Made by a program: the position numbers and the translations under genes. 64,000 nucleotides of DNA, taken from the NCBI GenBank assembly GCA_021904315.1, contig CM038918.1:18739349-18803348 (forward strand), in the 5' to 3' direction. Shown here piece after piece: positions 1-13,200 of this stretch. This stretch comes from Sphagnum magellanicum (lineage: Eukaryota; Streptophyta; Sphagnopsida; Sphagnales; Sphagnaceae). The stretch's first letter is position 1, and each line of letters starts with the position of its first letter. The notes below the pieces were generated by a model. The model was not told the origin of the DNA. It ran no database searches and was given only the letters and a program-made list of their open reading frames with translations.

Positions 1-3000
1 AAAGTTTTGGAGAATTGGATTTTCTTGTAAGTTTCCAAGAAAACTAGTGCCATTATACATCATGGAATGATCAAGCCCTGGTATATTATGTTGGGTAAGG
101 CACTAGGGTAGCCAAAATTAGGGCTAGCTAGGCAATGCACCCAACATAATGGGCAAGGGCAAGGCCATTGTATGACATTAAGGTCTACAACAGTGTTAGT
201 AGATTTGCACTTTTTTGTGAAAATCGAGAGGTTTTGATTCTCTTATGATGTAATGAAAACCTGATCAGTTTTTTAATATATAATTTTTTTGGGCTGGTGA
301 GAACCGGTCAGGTTATCAGAATTTTATTCTTTTCAAACTCACCCAATTCTCAAATAGGGCGATTCTCATATATACAACAACTGGTTTTCACATCTGACTT
401 TCACAACTTGATTATTAAGTTTTTCATTACTTAAAATCAGTTTTAATAATTAAATAATTTAATTACTTCATCGCATGAACAGAGCAACACCATGTGAGAA
501 GAGTAATAGCAACAGGAAAAGAAGAAGAGCAATGGGAAAAGAGTAATAGCAATAAAAAGAGAAGAGTAATAACAGTAAAAAGAAGAGTAAATAGCAGTAA
601 AAGGGAAAAAGTAGCATCCCCCAAGTGAGAAGAAGATCAAGAGGAACCAATAGCAGCAGCCCCACGTGAGAACAAGAATGAGAGGAACCAATAAATGATA
701 CAAAGACCCTGAGAACTGAATCTGAGTTCTATGAGAGAACATGTTCAATTCTCACAAAGAATTTAAAAATAAAATAAAATTTGAACCAGTTCTCATAACC
801 AGATCTCATTCATGGGAGAACTGAGGTTGAATTTCAGTTCGATTTTCTCATGTAAAAGTGTCAATTGGTTCTCATTATGAAAACTGGGCTAAAACCCGAG
901 TTTAGAACTGGATCAGCATTTGAGAACTGCCCAAGACTGATTAGGAAGGCATATTCAACAATTTCTATATAAAATTCGTGCTCAATAAACATTTTGATCA
1001 CTATTATGAATGTATGATCATCAACAAAGGATTATGTGATATAATATGTCACAAAAATGACATAAGCTGCCCCCCCCAGACCCAGGGTGGAGGGTATTAT
1101 ACAAAATAAGGGTATTTGGACAAGGCAATAGGTAGTTGAGTTTGGCCTTGCATTTTAGGAATGGCCCTCACCTATTTCTTGGAGTGTTTCACATGATTGT
1201 AAAAGCATGCTCCGATTTGTTTAGTGTAATTGGAGGGCACCTTACCCAAGGTATTTTTTTCTTGGCAAGGCATTTCAAAAAATGTTATGTTCCATTATGC
1301 AAGCAAGTGGATGCAAACCCAAGTCATGTCATGGCCACACAAAAACATCACAACCTTTGAACATTGATGGATAATTGGAGGTGAAGGAGGAATTTCACTA
1401 TCAATTTTACCTTTTTCAGTCATATGATGATATTTTCACTTAAATTAGACTAAGGGCACAAGACTATTATATTCACTTGGAGCAAAAATGTGGCACACAA
1501 GCTCCACTTAATATGCCACAACCCACATTTGAGATCCACCATATCCCTTGGTAGGTGAGATGGAAAATATGGGTTGGGTTCTCCTACAATTTTGACAAGC
1601 AAAAGAAGGAAGAAAAATTTAATAAACATTAATGATTATAGTCGTATGTTGGGTATGGACAATGGACATTTCTCCACCCTAATTTCTTCTTATCGAATAC
1701 CATATATATGTTTTCTAAAGAGCTCACCCAAGCATGACACCATTTGAAAATTGTATAATACTCACCAAAGAAATCAACAATTGTCAATGGCAAAGTGAAT
1801 ATTGCTACTTTAACATTTCCATTCCCCACCATTATTTATATTCTAGGTGTTGGCCAATGTTGGCTAGGTACCTTGATGAACACAATTACCTAGAACCAAT
1901 TCCAATCCAAGAAGCAAACTTGAATTGCGTCCACTTGGTCCAAAACTAGGACCCAATTCTGGTTAGGTTTTTGGAACTAAATGGACTTGGAATTAGATGT
2001 TTAGGATCCAATTATTGGAATTGGGTGGGAATTGCCCTGAAATCTATGATTAAAAAAAAATCGAAACCAAATTTAGGGTTTAATTCCAAGATCAATTGAA
2101 AGTTGAAATCAAATTGATTTTTTCAAAAAAATTCAATTCCACTTCCATTCAAGGCCTTTAGGGTTTCATTTTTTTTTTTTAGTGTTTTCATTTTTCAAGC
2201 ACATTGTTCTCTTTGATTTTGCTTTTTTTTTTGTTTCTCAAGCACATTGTTCAAGCTTTTGTGGTTTTCAAGTTGTGTTTTATTTCTTTCAAACTCTTGT
2301 GTGATTTTCTTGAGCTCCTTGCATCAACTTCAAGCATACATTGAGGTGCAAGCAAGGTAAGTTGTGTATTAAGTGTGCTCATGGTTTTCTTGTTCACTAC
2401 CTTGTTCATAAGTTGATTTAATTTTTTGTTTTTGTTGTGGTGATGGTGATGCTTGTATTTTTCTTTTGGTCAGTCTTTCTCCTTCTTATTGTCTAGTTCA
2501 TCACCTTGTTCCATTTTTGCAAGTCCAAAAAATGGTTTTCTTTTTCAAGGTTCAATTTGTAGGGCTTGTGAATTCACAAGACCAAGAAAAATTCGCACAA
2601 CCAAAAAATGAAATCTATTTTTTGAACTTGCAAAATTGAAGCAAGAGTTTTCTTGAGGGTTTGAAATAATTTTTGTAAGGTTTAAAATATGATTTTTTGG
2701 AATTTGAACTAACACATAATCAGGGGTCTTCAAAGGTGATAATAAACCATTCAAAATAGCATTGTTTACAAGTTTGGAAACCCTAGACATGGAAGCACAT
2801 GACAATGAAAAAAAAAAAAAAAGAAGTTTTATTCTTGAGAGCCATTTAGTATAGATTAAGGTTTAGAAATAAGTTAATTTATATTAATTTAAGTTTTTAA
2901 AAACATATTAATCATTTTTTTTTCTTGAAATAAAAGTTCAATTGTTTAATTATCTTTACATAGTCCATTTTAATATTTTGAATGTTGGAACTAGAGCCAA

Positions 3001-3432
3001 AGATTACCTGGAACCAAAACCAAGAGCTATGGTTCACGACCAACCAAAATCGACCTAACTTAAAAAATGTTTTCATAAAAAAAATGAGAAAAAAAAATCC
3101 ATTAAAATATATTTAATAAAATAATCAAAACTAAAACTAAGCCTCATATTCAAAAAAATAAAAATAAAATCAAACCAAAACCAATCCCTTGAAAGATGTT
3201 AGGAACTAGAACTGAGATGATGAAATTCTTGTAAAGCTTTATTAAAAAACACAACGTAGATTAGGAAAATGTACAGAGGAGTAAAATTGAGAGGTCCCAG
3301 CCAACACACATTAACTCTCAAAGGTGGCAAGAGCCTGGATTGAAGGGTATCCAAATTGTGTGTTGAGTATAGGTGAAAATATTTTAGGGTTAAAAATTCA
3401 ACTCAAATATCACAGTTCTGAGAATTCCTTAT

Positions 3433-3660
3433 GCAGACTAGGAGAGAGAAAAAGGGCTTTTGAGAGAAAGAGAGAAGAATTGAAGTGTTTGACGAGTGTA
3501 AAGCTGATGCAGACTAGGAAAGAGAAAAAGGGCTTTTGAGAGAAAGAGAGAAGCCTTGAAGTGTTTGACGAGTGTAAATCTGATGCAGACTAGGAGAGAG
3601 AAAAAGGGCTTTTGAAAGAAAGAGAGAAGCCTTGAAGTGTTGGACGAGTGTAAAGTTGCC
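3433..3660. repeat. 76 bp tandem repeat, three units
   Basis: Three head-to-tail units start at 3433, 3509 and 3585, each beginning gcagactagg and ending in a gacgagtgtaaa block. They differ by only a few substitutions. The period is not a multiple of three, so the serine- and phenylalanine-rich minus-strand frames across it are not evidence of a protein. Confidence 0.9.
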
Positions 3661-5399
3661 GAGGGCAAGGAAAGAAAGAGAGAAAGTTTGTGTGTTATTG
3701 CTTCTTTGCAATTGCCTTGGTAATGTCTAAACACAAATAGATGTTGAATAATGCTGAATAATAAAAAATGATGAAAATGTTAATTAATTAATCAATTAAT
3801 TGTTTTTTGTGGGTCTCCTTCTTCGCTCCCGATAAATTATTCTCACAACAATACCCAAACACCACAAGCAAACATGACTATAAACCAAATATGAAATATA
3901 ATCTTTTATTGTACTTCTATATATATTTTAATACACATTGAAAACCCAATATAAATTTTTACAATTATTTTTTTTCCCACTTCTAACAATTGAAAACTCC
4001 AAAATCAATTGATTTTAAAATTTGAATTTTGCTTTGTTGTGAAATTTTGCCAATAATAGAAAAGGCTGATCAACATAGATTGTTAAACATTGTAATAATG
4101 CAAACATTATCACAAACTTAAAACATACATAGATCATAAAGCACTTGGCATGTTTATTACCATGAACCTAAACATACATAAATCTTGAGGCATAGGACGG
4201 TGAGGGTTCTTAGGCTTTACCCTTTAAGGGTGGCAATGATGTTGTGAATTTCAGCAGCATATTATCCTTGACACTCTCAGGGTAATATAGGCCTATTATC
4301 ATAGCACCTTTTTAGGTTTGACATTAATGTGTCAAATAATTAATATATTTTGAAGATTTTGATTCAGAGATGAGTTTTTTATTTTGAAAATTTTGGCATG
4401 TAAGAAATAAATTCAATAATATTATCAATGTTTTCATCAGTTTCCTGATGTGCTTTTGGTTAGACTGATGAAAGGCTTCATTATTTAGTTAAACTTGTCA
4501 TGGGTTTAATTCTGGCTGCTTTGATTGGATTTTTGACATTTAATATATATATATTTTGAAAAATTCAACAAAAGTGAAAATAATATAATTTGTGCCGAAC
4601 CTGAAAAGGTACTACAATACTTGGCCCTTTCTTTTTTCTAAGAGGAATATTTGGAGCTACTAGTTAAAGGTGTAAGATTTCTCTTAATCCAAGTGTGCAG
4701 ATATAATAAACCTTGGACCCCTTCTATGCTGTGTGAACTATGTATGTTTAAGTTCAGGATAATGTTGGCCTTGAGATTTCGCGACTGTGAAGCTCACACA
4801 TGAGAGACATTGTGAAGATGCGGGGCTGGACCCTTGGCTACCACCCTCATTGTAGGCCCCTTCTCATCATGGAAATGCTCCAGAAAAGGGACACAACAGA
4901 ATCCTTAGATTCAATTTATTAAGCACGCCCCCTAAAACATCACTCACTAGAATTTAAGAATAGTTTGTCAGCTAATATGTAATGCTTGTCAAGTTGTTTA
5001 GTACAGAAGAATACTACATGTGAAAGTTAGAGGAGTCACTAGTTGTCAGCTTACAGTAAGGCTTACAGGGTTGTCCTGTATGATATGGAAGAATATTACA
5101 TGACAGAGTTGGAGGCGTCACTCATTGTCACCTTAACAATTTGTTATCATGTAATACAGTGTGATCTATTGTGATTGATATTAGTTAGTTGGGGGTGCCT
5201 CAAAAGTTCAACTTTTTCTTTTTGGCAATGAGTTTCCTTGGCCCACCTATATGTAGGTGAGATGGGGGAGGACTTTGGGCAAAACATATGGAATTAACAC
5301 AAGGTGCTATTGGGAACACCCTTGAGGAACACATTGAGAACTTGGTGTGAACCCATTGAGAACTTGAAGGGAACATGTTGCGAACAAAAGAAAAACTAA

Positions 5400-5712
5400 A
5401 AAAACCCTCCCCCCACACCCCCACCCAAAACTTCTGTGAGTGCATGCTTCAGCCTACCCATTGGCTGCGTGTATTTTTGGTTTTCAAAACTGTTGGTCAC
5501 CATTTTTGGCCTGGGCTAATGGCAGGGGCAGAATTGAACAAGGAAGAAAAACAAAAAGTAACTCCCCCCAAGCCCCTGCCCACCCCCCAGAAAGAAAAAA
5601 CCAGGGCTAATCATGAGTGCATGCTGAGCCATCCCATTGGTTGCATGAAATTTCTATTTCCAAAACTGTACGTCACCATTTTTGGCATAGGCTAACAGGC
5701 AGGGGCAGAATT
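5400..5712. repeat. ~176 bp direct duplication
   Basis: Two adjacent imperfect copies share a C-rich start, gagtgcatgct, cccattgg, aaaactgt, caccatttttggc and a closing ggcaggggcagaatt. The closing motif recurs about 176 bp later. No coding signal was seen. Confidence 0.75.
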
Positions 5713-6697
5713 TTGGGGACATAGTATGGAAGAAGACTCCATGACAAAGTTAGAGGAGTCACAAGTTGTCAACTTAACAATTTGTTATCATGTTGTATAT
5801 TATGGAAGAGTGCTACATGTGAGAGTTAGAGGCATCACTAGTCGTCACTAGTCATCACCTTAACAAATTGGTACTATACTGCATGACTTGGTAAAGCCCA
5901 CAGGGTGGGGCTTCAGCTTTATCACAGTAAGGGGCGGCTTGAGGGAGCCCAAATTCTGGTAAAGCCCCACCACTCTGAGGGCTTTACCCGCTGTAAAACC
6001 CCATGAGCTTTTACAATCTTGCTTGCTATAACTCCATTTGAGCTGATGAGCTTTGATTCAGAGGTACCCAATCCCACCCCCCCAAACAAAAAAAGAAAAT
6101 AAAAAAATTGGCGATAATAAATTTTCTGAAGGGTGATAAAAGGATGTGCAGATTTTACCATGATCTAGACTTGTGTTCATTTGAGCGAGAGCTTGTCAAG
6201 CTTTTTCACTACAAAAGATGACGTCTCCTTCAGACAAAATGCCGTTCCAGCTTGTGTCATGCATATATTACTATTGTTGCCGTGATGATCAAGATCAGTA
6301 TTTAAAAATCAATACATGATATCATGAGGAATTTGTTGTAGAACTTAACTTTTTCGTGTTGTCTCTTGACTAGAACACCAGCCACCTGAGATACTCTTTT
6401 TTTTGTTTTCCCCTCAAGATTTGCAGTGTGGGTAATTGAGATCATCACCAGCAGGCTTCTATCATGGTCTAGTAGATAGAGTGAGAGCTGAGCCCTAGAG
6501 TGAGAACTGAGCACCAGAATTGGTTTCAGTGGTAAGATTGTTCGGGCTTGCTGTGTGACAGGGTTGGTTGGTTGGTTTGTTTGTTTGTTTGTTTTCATGA
6601 TGAGGGCATGTTACACTTAGTACGAGGATCTTTGGTGTTGTTTCAAGGAGGTAACAATCAGAGCAACCTGGCTGCAGTTTGTATAGCACACAAGAAT

Positions 6698-9556
6698 ATG
6701 ATGATGCTAGTGGTGATCATGAGTTTGGCAGTTTTTGCTTGCAAAGGACTAGTGCAAGCCCTACCCTTTCCTGCACCTAATTTCAACAACTGTAATAACT
6801 ACGAAGGATGTTGCCCAGCTCCCTATAATGGGACGATCAGCGAGAAGCTCTACGTTTTTGATAGAAAGCTTCCCATGCGTACCAGGCCACCTGCTCACCT
6901 CTTGGACGATGCTTACATTGCCAAGTATCAAAGGGCATACCGGCTTCTGAAAGCACTACCAGACTCAGATCCGCGATCATGGAAGAATCAAGCTCAACTC
7001 CATTGTGCATATTGCGACGCAGCTTTCAACTTTGATGTCTTGACGAGTAGCGGGAGGAGTAGTACAATGAGGTTTGAGGTTCACTATGGGTGGATGTTTC
7101 TCCCATGGCATCGATTCTTTCTCTACTTTCACGAGCGCATACTGGCAAAGCTTTTGGGCGACGACGACACATTTGCTTTACCCTTTTGGAATTGGGATAA
7201 TCAATCACCGGATCCACCACTTGCGAATGTGATTCCTCTTGCATTTGCGAATCCCATGTACGACAACAAAGTTCAATCATCATTGTATGATGAGAGGCGA
7301 AACCGATGCACAAAATGGCCGAATCTAATCGACCTTCAAGGGGCGTTGGAGTGTGCAAACCAAACCCTAGAACTCCAAACTTCCTTGCGGCAATGGAACA
7401 ACCGTCTCATGTACACTCAACTCGTCACGGCTGCACCCATCAGTCGTCTGTTCTTCGGGGAGTCCTACAAGCTGGGAAGTGCGCCTGGCAGAGGAGCAGG
7501 AACTCTGGAAGTGACTCCTCATGGCACTGTACATGTATGGACTGGAGACCCTAATGGAACTATCCCGTCTTCTGACATGGGTATTTTGCAGTATGCTGGA
7601 TTGGATCCCATCTTCTACGCACATCATGGCAACATCGATCGCTTGTGGAAGGTTTGGAAGTCGTTGCCAGGAGGCAATCGCAAGGATCTCAGCCAAGCTG
7701 ATTACCTCAACACCCAATTCCTGTTTTATGACGAGAATGCCGCTTTGGTGAAGGTCCAAATCTCACAAGCTTTGAACATCAACAACTTCAGGTCAGGGAC
7801 TCACTACTCTCATGAGTTTCAGCAGCTCCTGGACGCTCCTGGACTTGTTGCCAACTTCTTCTCTTGATGAACAAAACGTGAAAAATTACACTTTTACCAA
7901 ATGTGGGTGCAGTTCACTAGTCCTCAATCGTTAGACCAATGAATTCATTGCATCCTCATTAAGTCCCCTCCCTTACTCTCAATGAATTCACTCAAAATTG
8001 ATGAAATCACTTGTCAATGTTCTAACATTTATTAATAACTTGGGGCCAGCCAACAAGCCAAAAATGCTCAAAGTTGACCCCAAGTTTTTCGGCCCTGACT
8101 CCTAGAGTGAAGTGAGCCTTAGTATAGGAGGTTTCCGATATATAGGGCCTTTCGAATTTGAGGTCTAATCCTGAGGTTGGTAGGCCAAGGGGAAGGGCCA
8201 AAAATCCCTAAAACCCTATATCCAGAACCTTTCCCAAAATAGCAGCCTCATGGAGGGGCCAAAAATCGTGAAAACTCTACATCCAAGATACCTTTCCCAA
8301 AATACCAGCCTCTGGGATGGGCCAAAAATCCCAAAAGCCCTACTATATTCACAACCTTTCCCATAATACTAGCCAAAAATCCCAAAAGCCCTATATCCAC
8401 AACCTTTCCCAAAATAGCAGCCTCCAGGAGGGGCTTGAAATTCCCAAAGCTTTATATCCAGAACCTTTCCCAGAATACCAGCCTCCTAGAGAGGCCAAAA
8501 ATCCCAAAAGTCCTATATCCACAACCTTTTCCTACTAAGTAAAATATACAACATATTTTTAGGGAGGGCAAAATAAAAAAATTGGTAGAAACCTCAGATT
8601 CAGGCCACTGCACTTATAAAACCGGTATCCGATAATTGATAACATTTCTCTATCCTATAATCTGGTGGAACATTAAAGATATCCGTAAAGTCAGGAAAAG
8701 ACAGCACCAGTACCCTGAGTTCGGTCATACACAGGGTAACATTAAAAAAAATCCTGCAAAAAAGTACATTAGCATTCAAGCGGGGATGAAACTCAGCAAA
8801 CCATCATGGTTCCTGAGTTTCACCCTGTCTTTCTTTTTTCCTAAGTGCCTGCACTGCTCCTAAATAGATTTTCACTGCTACGACCTATTATATATCTATT
8901 ATATATCCTCTCGAACCTTGTGCATTAAATGCTAAGATTCAGCATTTCGTACTGAGTTTCAGCATTTCATACTGAGATTTTATAGAATCTCCTTACTTTA
9001 TGGATACCACTAAAAGAGGAGTTAGGGGGTGAAGGGAGGCCCAGAGACAGGGTAAATTTGCGGATAACTTTATTATGTCTCCCCATTTTTGCAAAAAGAC
9101 AAAGTATCTAAACTGTTGAAAAAGTCTCATTGTGGTAGAGGTTCAAAGTCTAAAGACAGCTTTGAAATTTGGCACTAATCAAGTTGCAACATAATTTTTG
9201 CTTGACGTAAATGATTAATTGCATACTTTTGAAATAATTGGTGTTGTAATTTTTGTCACTACCCATCAATTGAAAATGAAGAAACTACTAAATTCAAACC
9301 CCCAACTCCCCACCCACAATTTAGGGTTTATTATGGAACTAAATTCTTATTTTTGTTGGGTTGTCCATTTTGTTTGTTTAGATACAACTATGAGGACGTC
9401 CCCAACTCATGGATCCATGAAGGCTCGGATGCAGCTTCTGCACCATGTTTTCCAGCTTCGACATCAGAAACCAATGAAATGATATTCAACACACCTCCAT
9501 TGAGCACCAAGAACTTCACCGCTTTTGCAAATTCAAGCATCACTTTTCGTGTGTGA
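6698..9556 (+). CDS. Polyphenol oxidase (tyrosinase / catechol oxidase family), secreted type, ending at an in-frame TGA
   Basis: A type-3 copper enzyme that oxidises phenols to quinones. Exon 1 is 6698-7791 and exon 2 starts at 9382, with GT-AG ends and a continuous frame (NNFR then YNYEDVPNSW). I chose the ATG at 6698 because it starts a hydrophobic signal peptide (MMMLVVIMSLAVFAC) followed by LPFPAP; frames further upstream look unnatural. There is no plastid transit peptide, so the product probably enters the secretory pathway. CuA ligands are H102 (in HCAYC, with C106 as likely thioether cysteine), H129 and H138 (HYGWMFLPWHRFF). CuB ligands are H275, H279 (HGTVHVWTG) and H309 (YAHHGNIDRLW). 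The DWL domain follows in exon 2. A TGA at 9554-9556 ends the product at 422 residues, after both copper sites and DWL but before the KFDV domain. The active core looks intact. Confidence 0.93.
7792..9381 (+). other. Polyphenol oxidase intron with ~60 bp tandem repeat array
   Basis: The 1,590 bp intron has a gtcagg donor and a tttgtttgtttag acceptor. Between about 8190 and 8535 it carries six imperfect head-to-tail units of roughly 55-62 bp, each with variants of ggccaaaaatcccaaaagcc, ctatatccacaacctttccc and aaaatagcagcctcc. The small open frames across the array come from the repeat and are not genes. Confidence 0.85.
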
Positions 9557-9901
9557 AGACCTCTTGAAAAGCAACTTCACCGTGAAGAGGTCTTAGTGAT
9601 TAGGAGTCTCAAGTTGCAGAAAACCTCGCCACTCATACTGAATGCCTTCCTTTACTTCCCAACTGCTAATCCTACTACCCCAATTACTTGTATTGAATTT
9701 TTTGCCAAGCCCGGTAGTTTCTTCAATGAGTTTAGTGCCAACTTACCTGATTCAAAGATGGAATGGCGACTAGCACTTGGATATAAACTACAAAGTTTGG
9801 GCATGGATCAATTTTCTCATGTTGTTGTCACTCTAGTGCAACCAGGATTACCTCAAATTATACAACTAAAAAATGCTCAAATTGTGTATTTTGATGAGTG
9901 A
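9557..9901 (+). pseudogene. C-terminal PPO1_KFDV domain of the polyphenol oxidase, cut off by a TGA
   Basis: Directly after the TGA at 9554-9556 the same frame stays open for 114 codons to the stop at 9899-9901. It reads RPLEKQLHREEVLVIRSLKL, then a segment resembling the KFDV domain (FFAKPGSFFNEF, WRLALGYKLQSLG, HVVVTLVQPG, IQLKNAQIVY). With this part the protein would be 537 residues with one substituted codon, close to full-length plant enzymes. In the family this domain is a C-terminal cap removed on activation. Its preserved frame suggests that the stop is young, or that a CGA arginine codon was lost. Confidence 0.85.
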
Positions 9902-10454
9902 AAAGATTACTTGGGAAGTACTCTATGCTATTGCACACTAAAAGTGATGATCAACTATTTTATTTCTCTTCTTATGTGCCCATATGATTTCCAATAGTTT
10001 ATCATTATTTATGTCAAATTCATGTTGAATTAATATAAGTATCATGGACATGAAAAGGCACATTCTTTTCATATTCATGTTGATGGGCAGGTGAGAGGAG
10101 GGAGGTGGTTACAAGGATGGAAATAGTCATTAGGAAAAGTCAATAAGAAAAAAAAGGTAATTATTAGGGAAAAAAAATAGTCAAGACTGAAAATGAGATA
10201 GTTGTTTTTGAAATTATTTTTGAAAATGTTTAAGGACGATTATTCAAGAGGAGTTGTGGGACAACCATAGAATAGATTTAAAAAAATTGCCCATATATCA
10301 ATTTTTCAAAAAAATTCATCATTAGAATTGAAAATCATAAATGAAAATGTAATTTGATTACTTCTCAGGTAGAACCCATTCTATTGATACACTTTAGCAT
10401 AGGAACCTAACGTGTGTTCGGCAATAAATAATTATGAGAAAAAAAACTCAAGAC

Positions 10455-10514
10455 TTCTGAAAAATTATTAAGGTGTACTTTTTACTTGTTAAGTACACCT
10501 TAATAATTTCAGAA
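10455..10514. repeat. Near-perfect hairpin
   Basis: The left arm, 10455-10480 (ttctgaaaaattattaagg and on), is complementary to the right arm, 10491-10514 (aagtacaccttaataattt and on). The only difference is two extra A residues in the left arm. The loop is about 10 bases. It may be a foldback element remnant or a small-RNA hairpin; no flanking duplication was resolved. Confidence 0.8.
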
Positions 10515-11784
10515 TGATTATGCCAATATCTTAGGAGAAAATAGATTAAGTATTTGGCATCAAAGTCCAAACCTGTTAGGCTATTACAATACATAATTTC
10601 TTATTTTAGACCTTCTATTATTATTAGATCTCTTGATTTGCATGCAAGTGACATGAGGGGCTGTGGATGAGATAGCTGCTCTCTCCTTTCTTTGGTTCTT
10701 GTGGGTTGCACATCTTTTGACCTTTCTTTGCCCTTCCCTTTTTCCCATTTCCTTTTGTCTTCATGTGATGGTTTTGGCCATCAGTTTTTATTGAATTTTT
10801 TTGTCAATTTTTCTCATTTAAAGCTTCTATTGGGTAAGTCTCCAAAGTTCAATCATTTTTTCAGATCAAGTTGTTTCTATTTTTTAAATCAACCCTGTGA
10901 ATTCTCTTAAGTAATTTAGACCTAACTCTTGTTTTCATTTTTTAATCAATGTTGTAACATTGGCATCAAAAAATGATATTATTGCAATCTGCCTTCCTAT
11001 GTCATATTGCATCGAAAATTGCAATTTACCAATGAATAATGTTTCTCCTCATAAATATTACTTTCATGCTTTCTTTTCAAGTTACAACACACACCTTTCC
11101 ATCTTGAAATTCCCTTGGGAAGGAAGGGCATCGTGCTGTATTTCATGTTTATATTGGGTATTATTGAAGGTTCAAATAAAACCATTGCAATCCCTTTTGG
11201 GGGGACTAAGTATGGCAGGTTGGTGTTTGCAATCATCAAGTTTACCAACACAACATATAAGCAAACAATGGAACGTGTCATGAACAAAGTGTCAGCACTT
11301 GGGACTCTTAACCTTAAAAAATAATAATTTGTAGCTAAATTTGTGATTTTTTTGTGAAGTTGGCATGGTTTTTGTTTCACTTGGGAATTGGGGAGGATTT
11401 TTGGACTTCAAATAATTTATGACTAATGAGACTGTGGTACATGCAGTTTATGAAACCATGTGTTGTCAAATTATATATATATATATAAAGAGTATAACGA
11501 GTATTGGTTCTGGTTTTTAAACTAGAGTTTGTCCCTTTTCTTTTCTTCTTCCCAAAAGCTCTACTTGTTTTAGGTTGAATTTGAAAGAAACATGTGGAAA
11601 ATATTAGTTTTAATTAAAAATAATATGGTGATATAAAAAAATTAGATCTACTTCAAAATTGGACGGGCCATAAATTATTTGGAAAGAATTTCAGCTCATA
11701 TTATGTTTTTGAAAATTATAGTTAAATCAATAGTCATGAATTTGATATTTTAGTAGTGTCCGGGTTATAGTGTGAAGTGACTTA

Positions 11785-12158
11785 GAGCATCTCCAACGGC
11801 GCTCAGTATGTGACTCCAGAGACTACAACTTATTGTGAAAAAGTCACAATGTTCCGGTTTAAATGAGGAAATTGGATTCTCTGCACCAAATTCGTGCAGC
11901 TTGCAGTGGCTGGTAAATGGCGCAACACAGTTGTGCACCTCCCAAAGAGAGTGTAATAAATTGCACCTGACTGCGGCTCAGTATTTCTAATTGGTTGATC
12001 ACAATGATTGGGCCAGGTGGTTTGCTATTAGTTGTCCCCCACGTATATGCAGTTCCAGTTTCAGTTTTATTGGTGGGATTGTCAAAAAGAAAATAGCTAA
12101 ACTTAGACATTTAATTTTACTATCCAGAGTTACATACTGAGCACCGTTGGAGATGCTC
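11785..12158 (+). mobile_element. MITE copy 1 (374 bp, terminal inverted repeats)
   Basis: It starts gagcatctccaacggcgctc and ends with the inverse, gagcaccgttggagatgctc; the terminal inverted repeats match over about 36 bp with few mismatches. It has no coding capacity. The interior matches the element at 19302-19676 in opposite orientation, for example around gaccaatcattatgatcgac. This is the structure of a non-autonomous DNA transposon. Flanks (ctta before, ctag after) do not settle the target duplication; a TTA/TAA-type site would fit PIF/Harbinger elements but is not proven. Confidence 0.88.
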
Positions 12159-13200
12159 CTAGTGTTGATGCCAAGAACTCCATATTTTAAGGTAAAATGG
12201 TCTTCTGTTCTTTTATCAATTGTGAACTCCACCTTTTTTTTTCCTTTCCCCTCATTTCACTTAATCCATTTCATACTAGACCAATAGATGCTTGTGTTGT
12301 TGACCGAAATACATATATTAAACCTCCTGTAAGGTTACCCATCCCATTATATTATGATTTTAGTGAACTCAATTTCAAAGTTCTTATTAAAACAAAAATC
12401 TCAATACGGAAATATTATTAAGAGATTCTAAAACGAATCTTTTCAAGGCTCCAAAAGATATAACTTTTCAAAAAACTTGGTCCAAAGTGTAAGGGACACA
12501 ATTTTCCAAAAAAAACTCAATTATGAAAAAACTCAAATTTTAGAGCTTTAATTACTTTTCACAAGCAAAAATCACAAAATTGAGAAAAAAAACCCTGCCA
12601 CCTACTTGAACCATGTTCAAAAATCTGGTGGTGTTTACAGATTCTTTTGAATTCTTTTGCAATTTTTTTTTTTAAAATGTATTTGCCACAGAAAGTGTCC
12701 CAAGTTTTGCAACAATGTGAAATTCCACACAAAAAACAGCCAGGAACTTTGTGAGTTACCAAGATGGCATTTCCATTAATCTTTTGTCCATTCCACAACA
12801 ATTGTCCAAATTTCAACCCTTGTTGTAACTTCTAACTCCTAACTTGTTTTCCTTTTTCTTTTTGTTTTGTTTCAGTTTCCAAACTACCCTCCAATTTGAA
12901 GATCAGGTGTGCTACAAAATCCTTCAACCCTCATTGTCACACTCCACCTCCCCCTTTTCCCTGTTCTTATAACATACAGAGTCATATGGCTCAACTCCAG
13001 AATTGTGAGAACAATCTGACACAATCAGAACGAACGATTTGCTTGTGCTCACATGCCTATCTGATTCCTATACAAATTGTTTTTCCTCCCAGCAAAAGCT
13101 TTTTACACTACATTGTTTCTCATATCCAGTGATCTGAAACATACCCAAGACCTTGTGTCAGATATGCACACCATTACTTAATTCCTTATAGCAGACAATT

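Larger units (their letters stand above)
1..6697. other. Intergenic region upstream of the polyphenol oxidase
   Basis: No conserved protein was found on either strand; open frames here are short and low in complexity. The tract is AT-rich. It holds an A/G-rich imperfect repeat around 497-660 (variants of gaagagtaatagcaa), a three-unit 76 bp tandem repeat at 3433-3660, related ~75 bp blocks around 5010-5170 and 5730-5870, and a ~176 bp direct duplication at 5400-5712. Just upstream of the gene is a short (TTTG) run near 6577-6594. Any promoter of the polyphenol oxidase should lie in the last few hundred bases, but I could not place a TATA box with confidence. Confidence 0.6.
9902..13200. other. 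Intergenic region between polyphenol oxidase and the aspartyl-tRNA synthetase pseudogene
   Basis: No gene was found. The tract is AT-rich with poly-A and poly-T runs. It contains a near-perfect hairpin at 10455-10514, a (TA) run near 11474-11488, and a MITE at 11785-12158. The other open frames show no family features. Confidence 0.6.

Noticed and set aside
443-748. Minus-strand open frames rich in Phe, Leu and Tyr
   Set aside because: They arise from an A/G-rich imperfect repeat on the plus strand; low complexity and no start context.
3438-3734. Ser/Leu-rich minus-strand frames repeating SLFLSKALF
   Set aside because: They come from a 76 bp tandem repeat whose period is not a multiple of three, so the frame changes between units.
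7026-7759. Long minus-strand frames over the polyphenol oxidase exon
   Set aside because: Shadows of the real coding exon; no family resemblance of their own.
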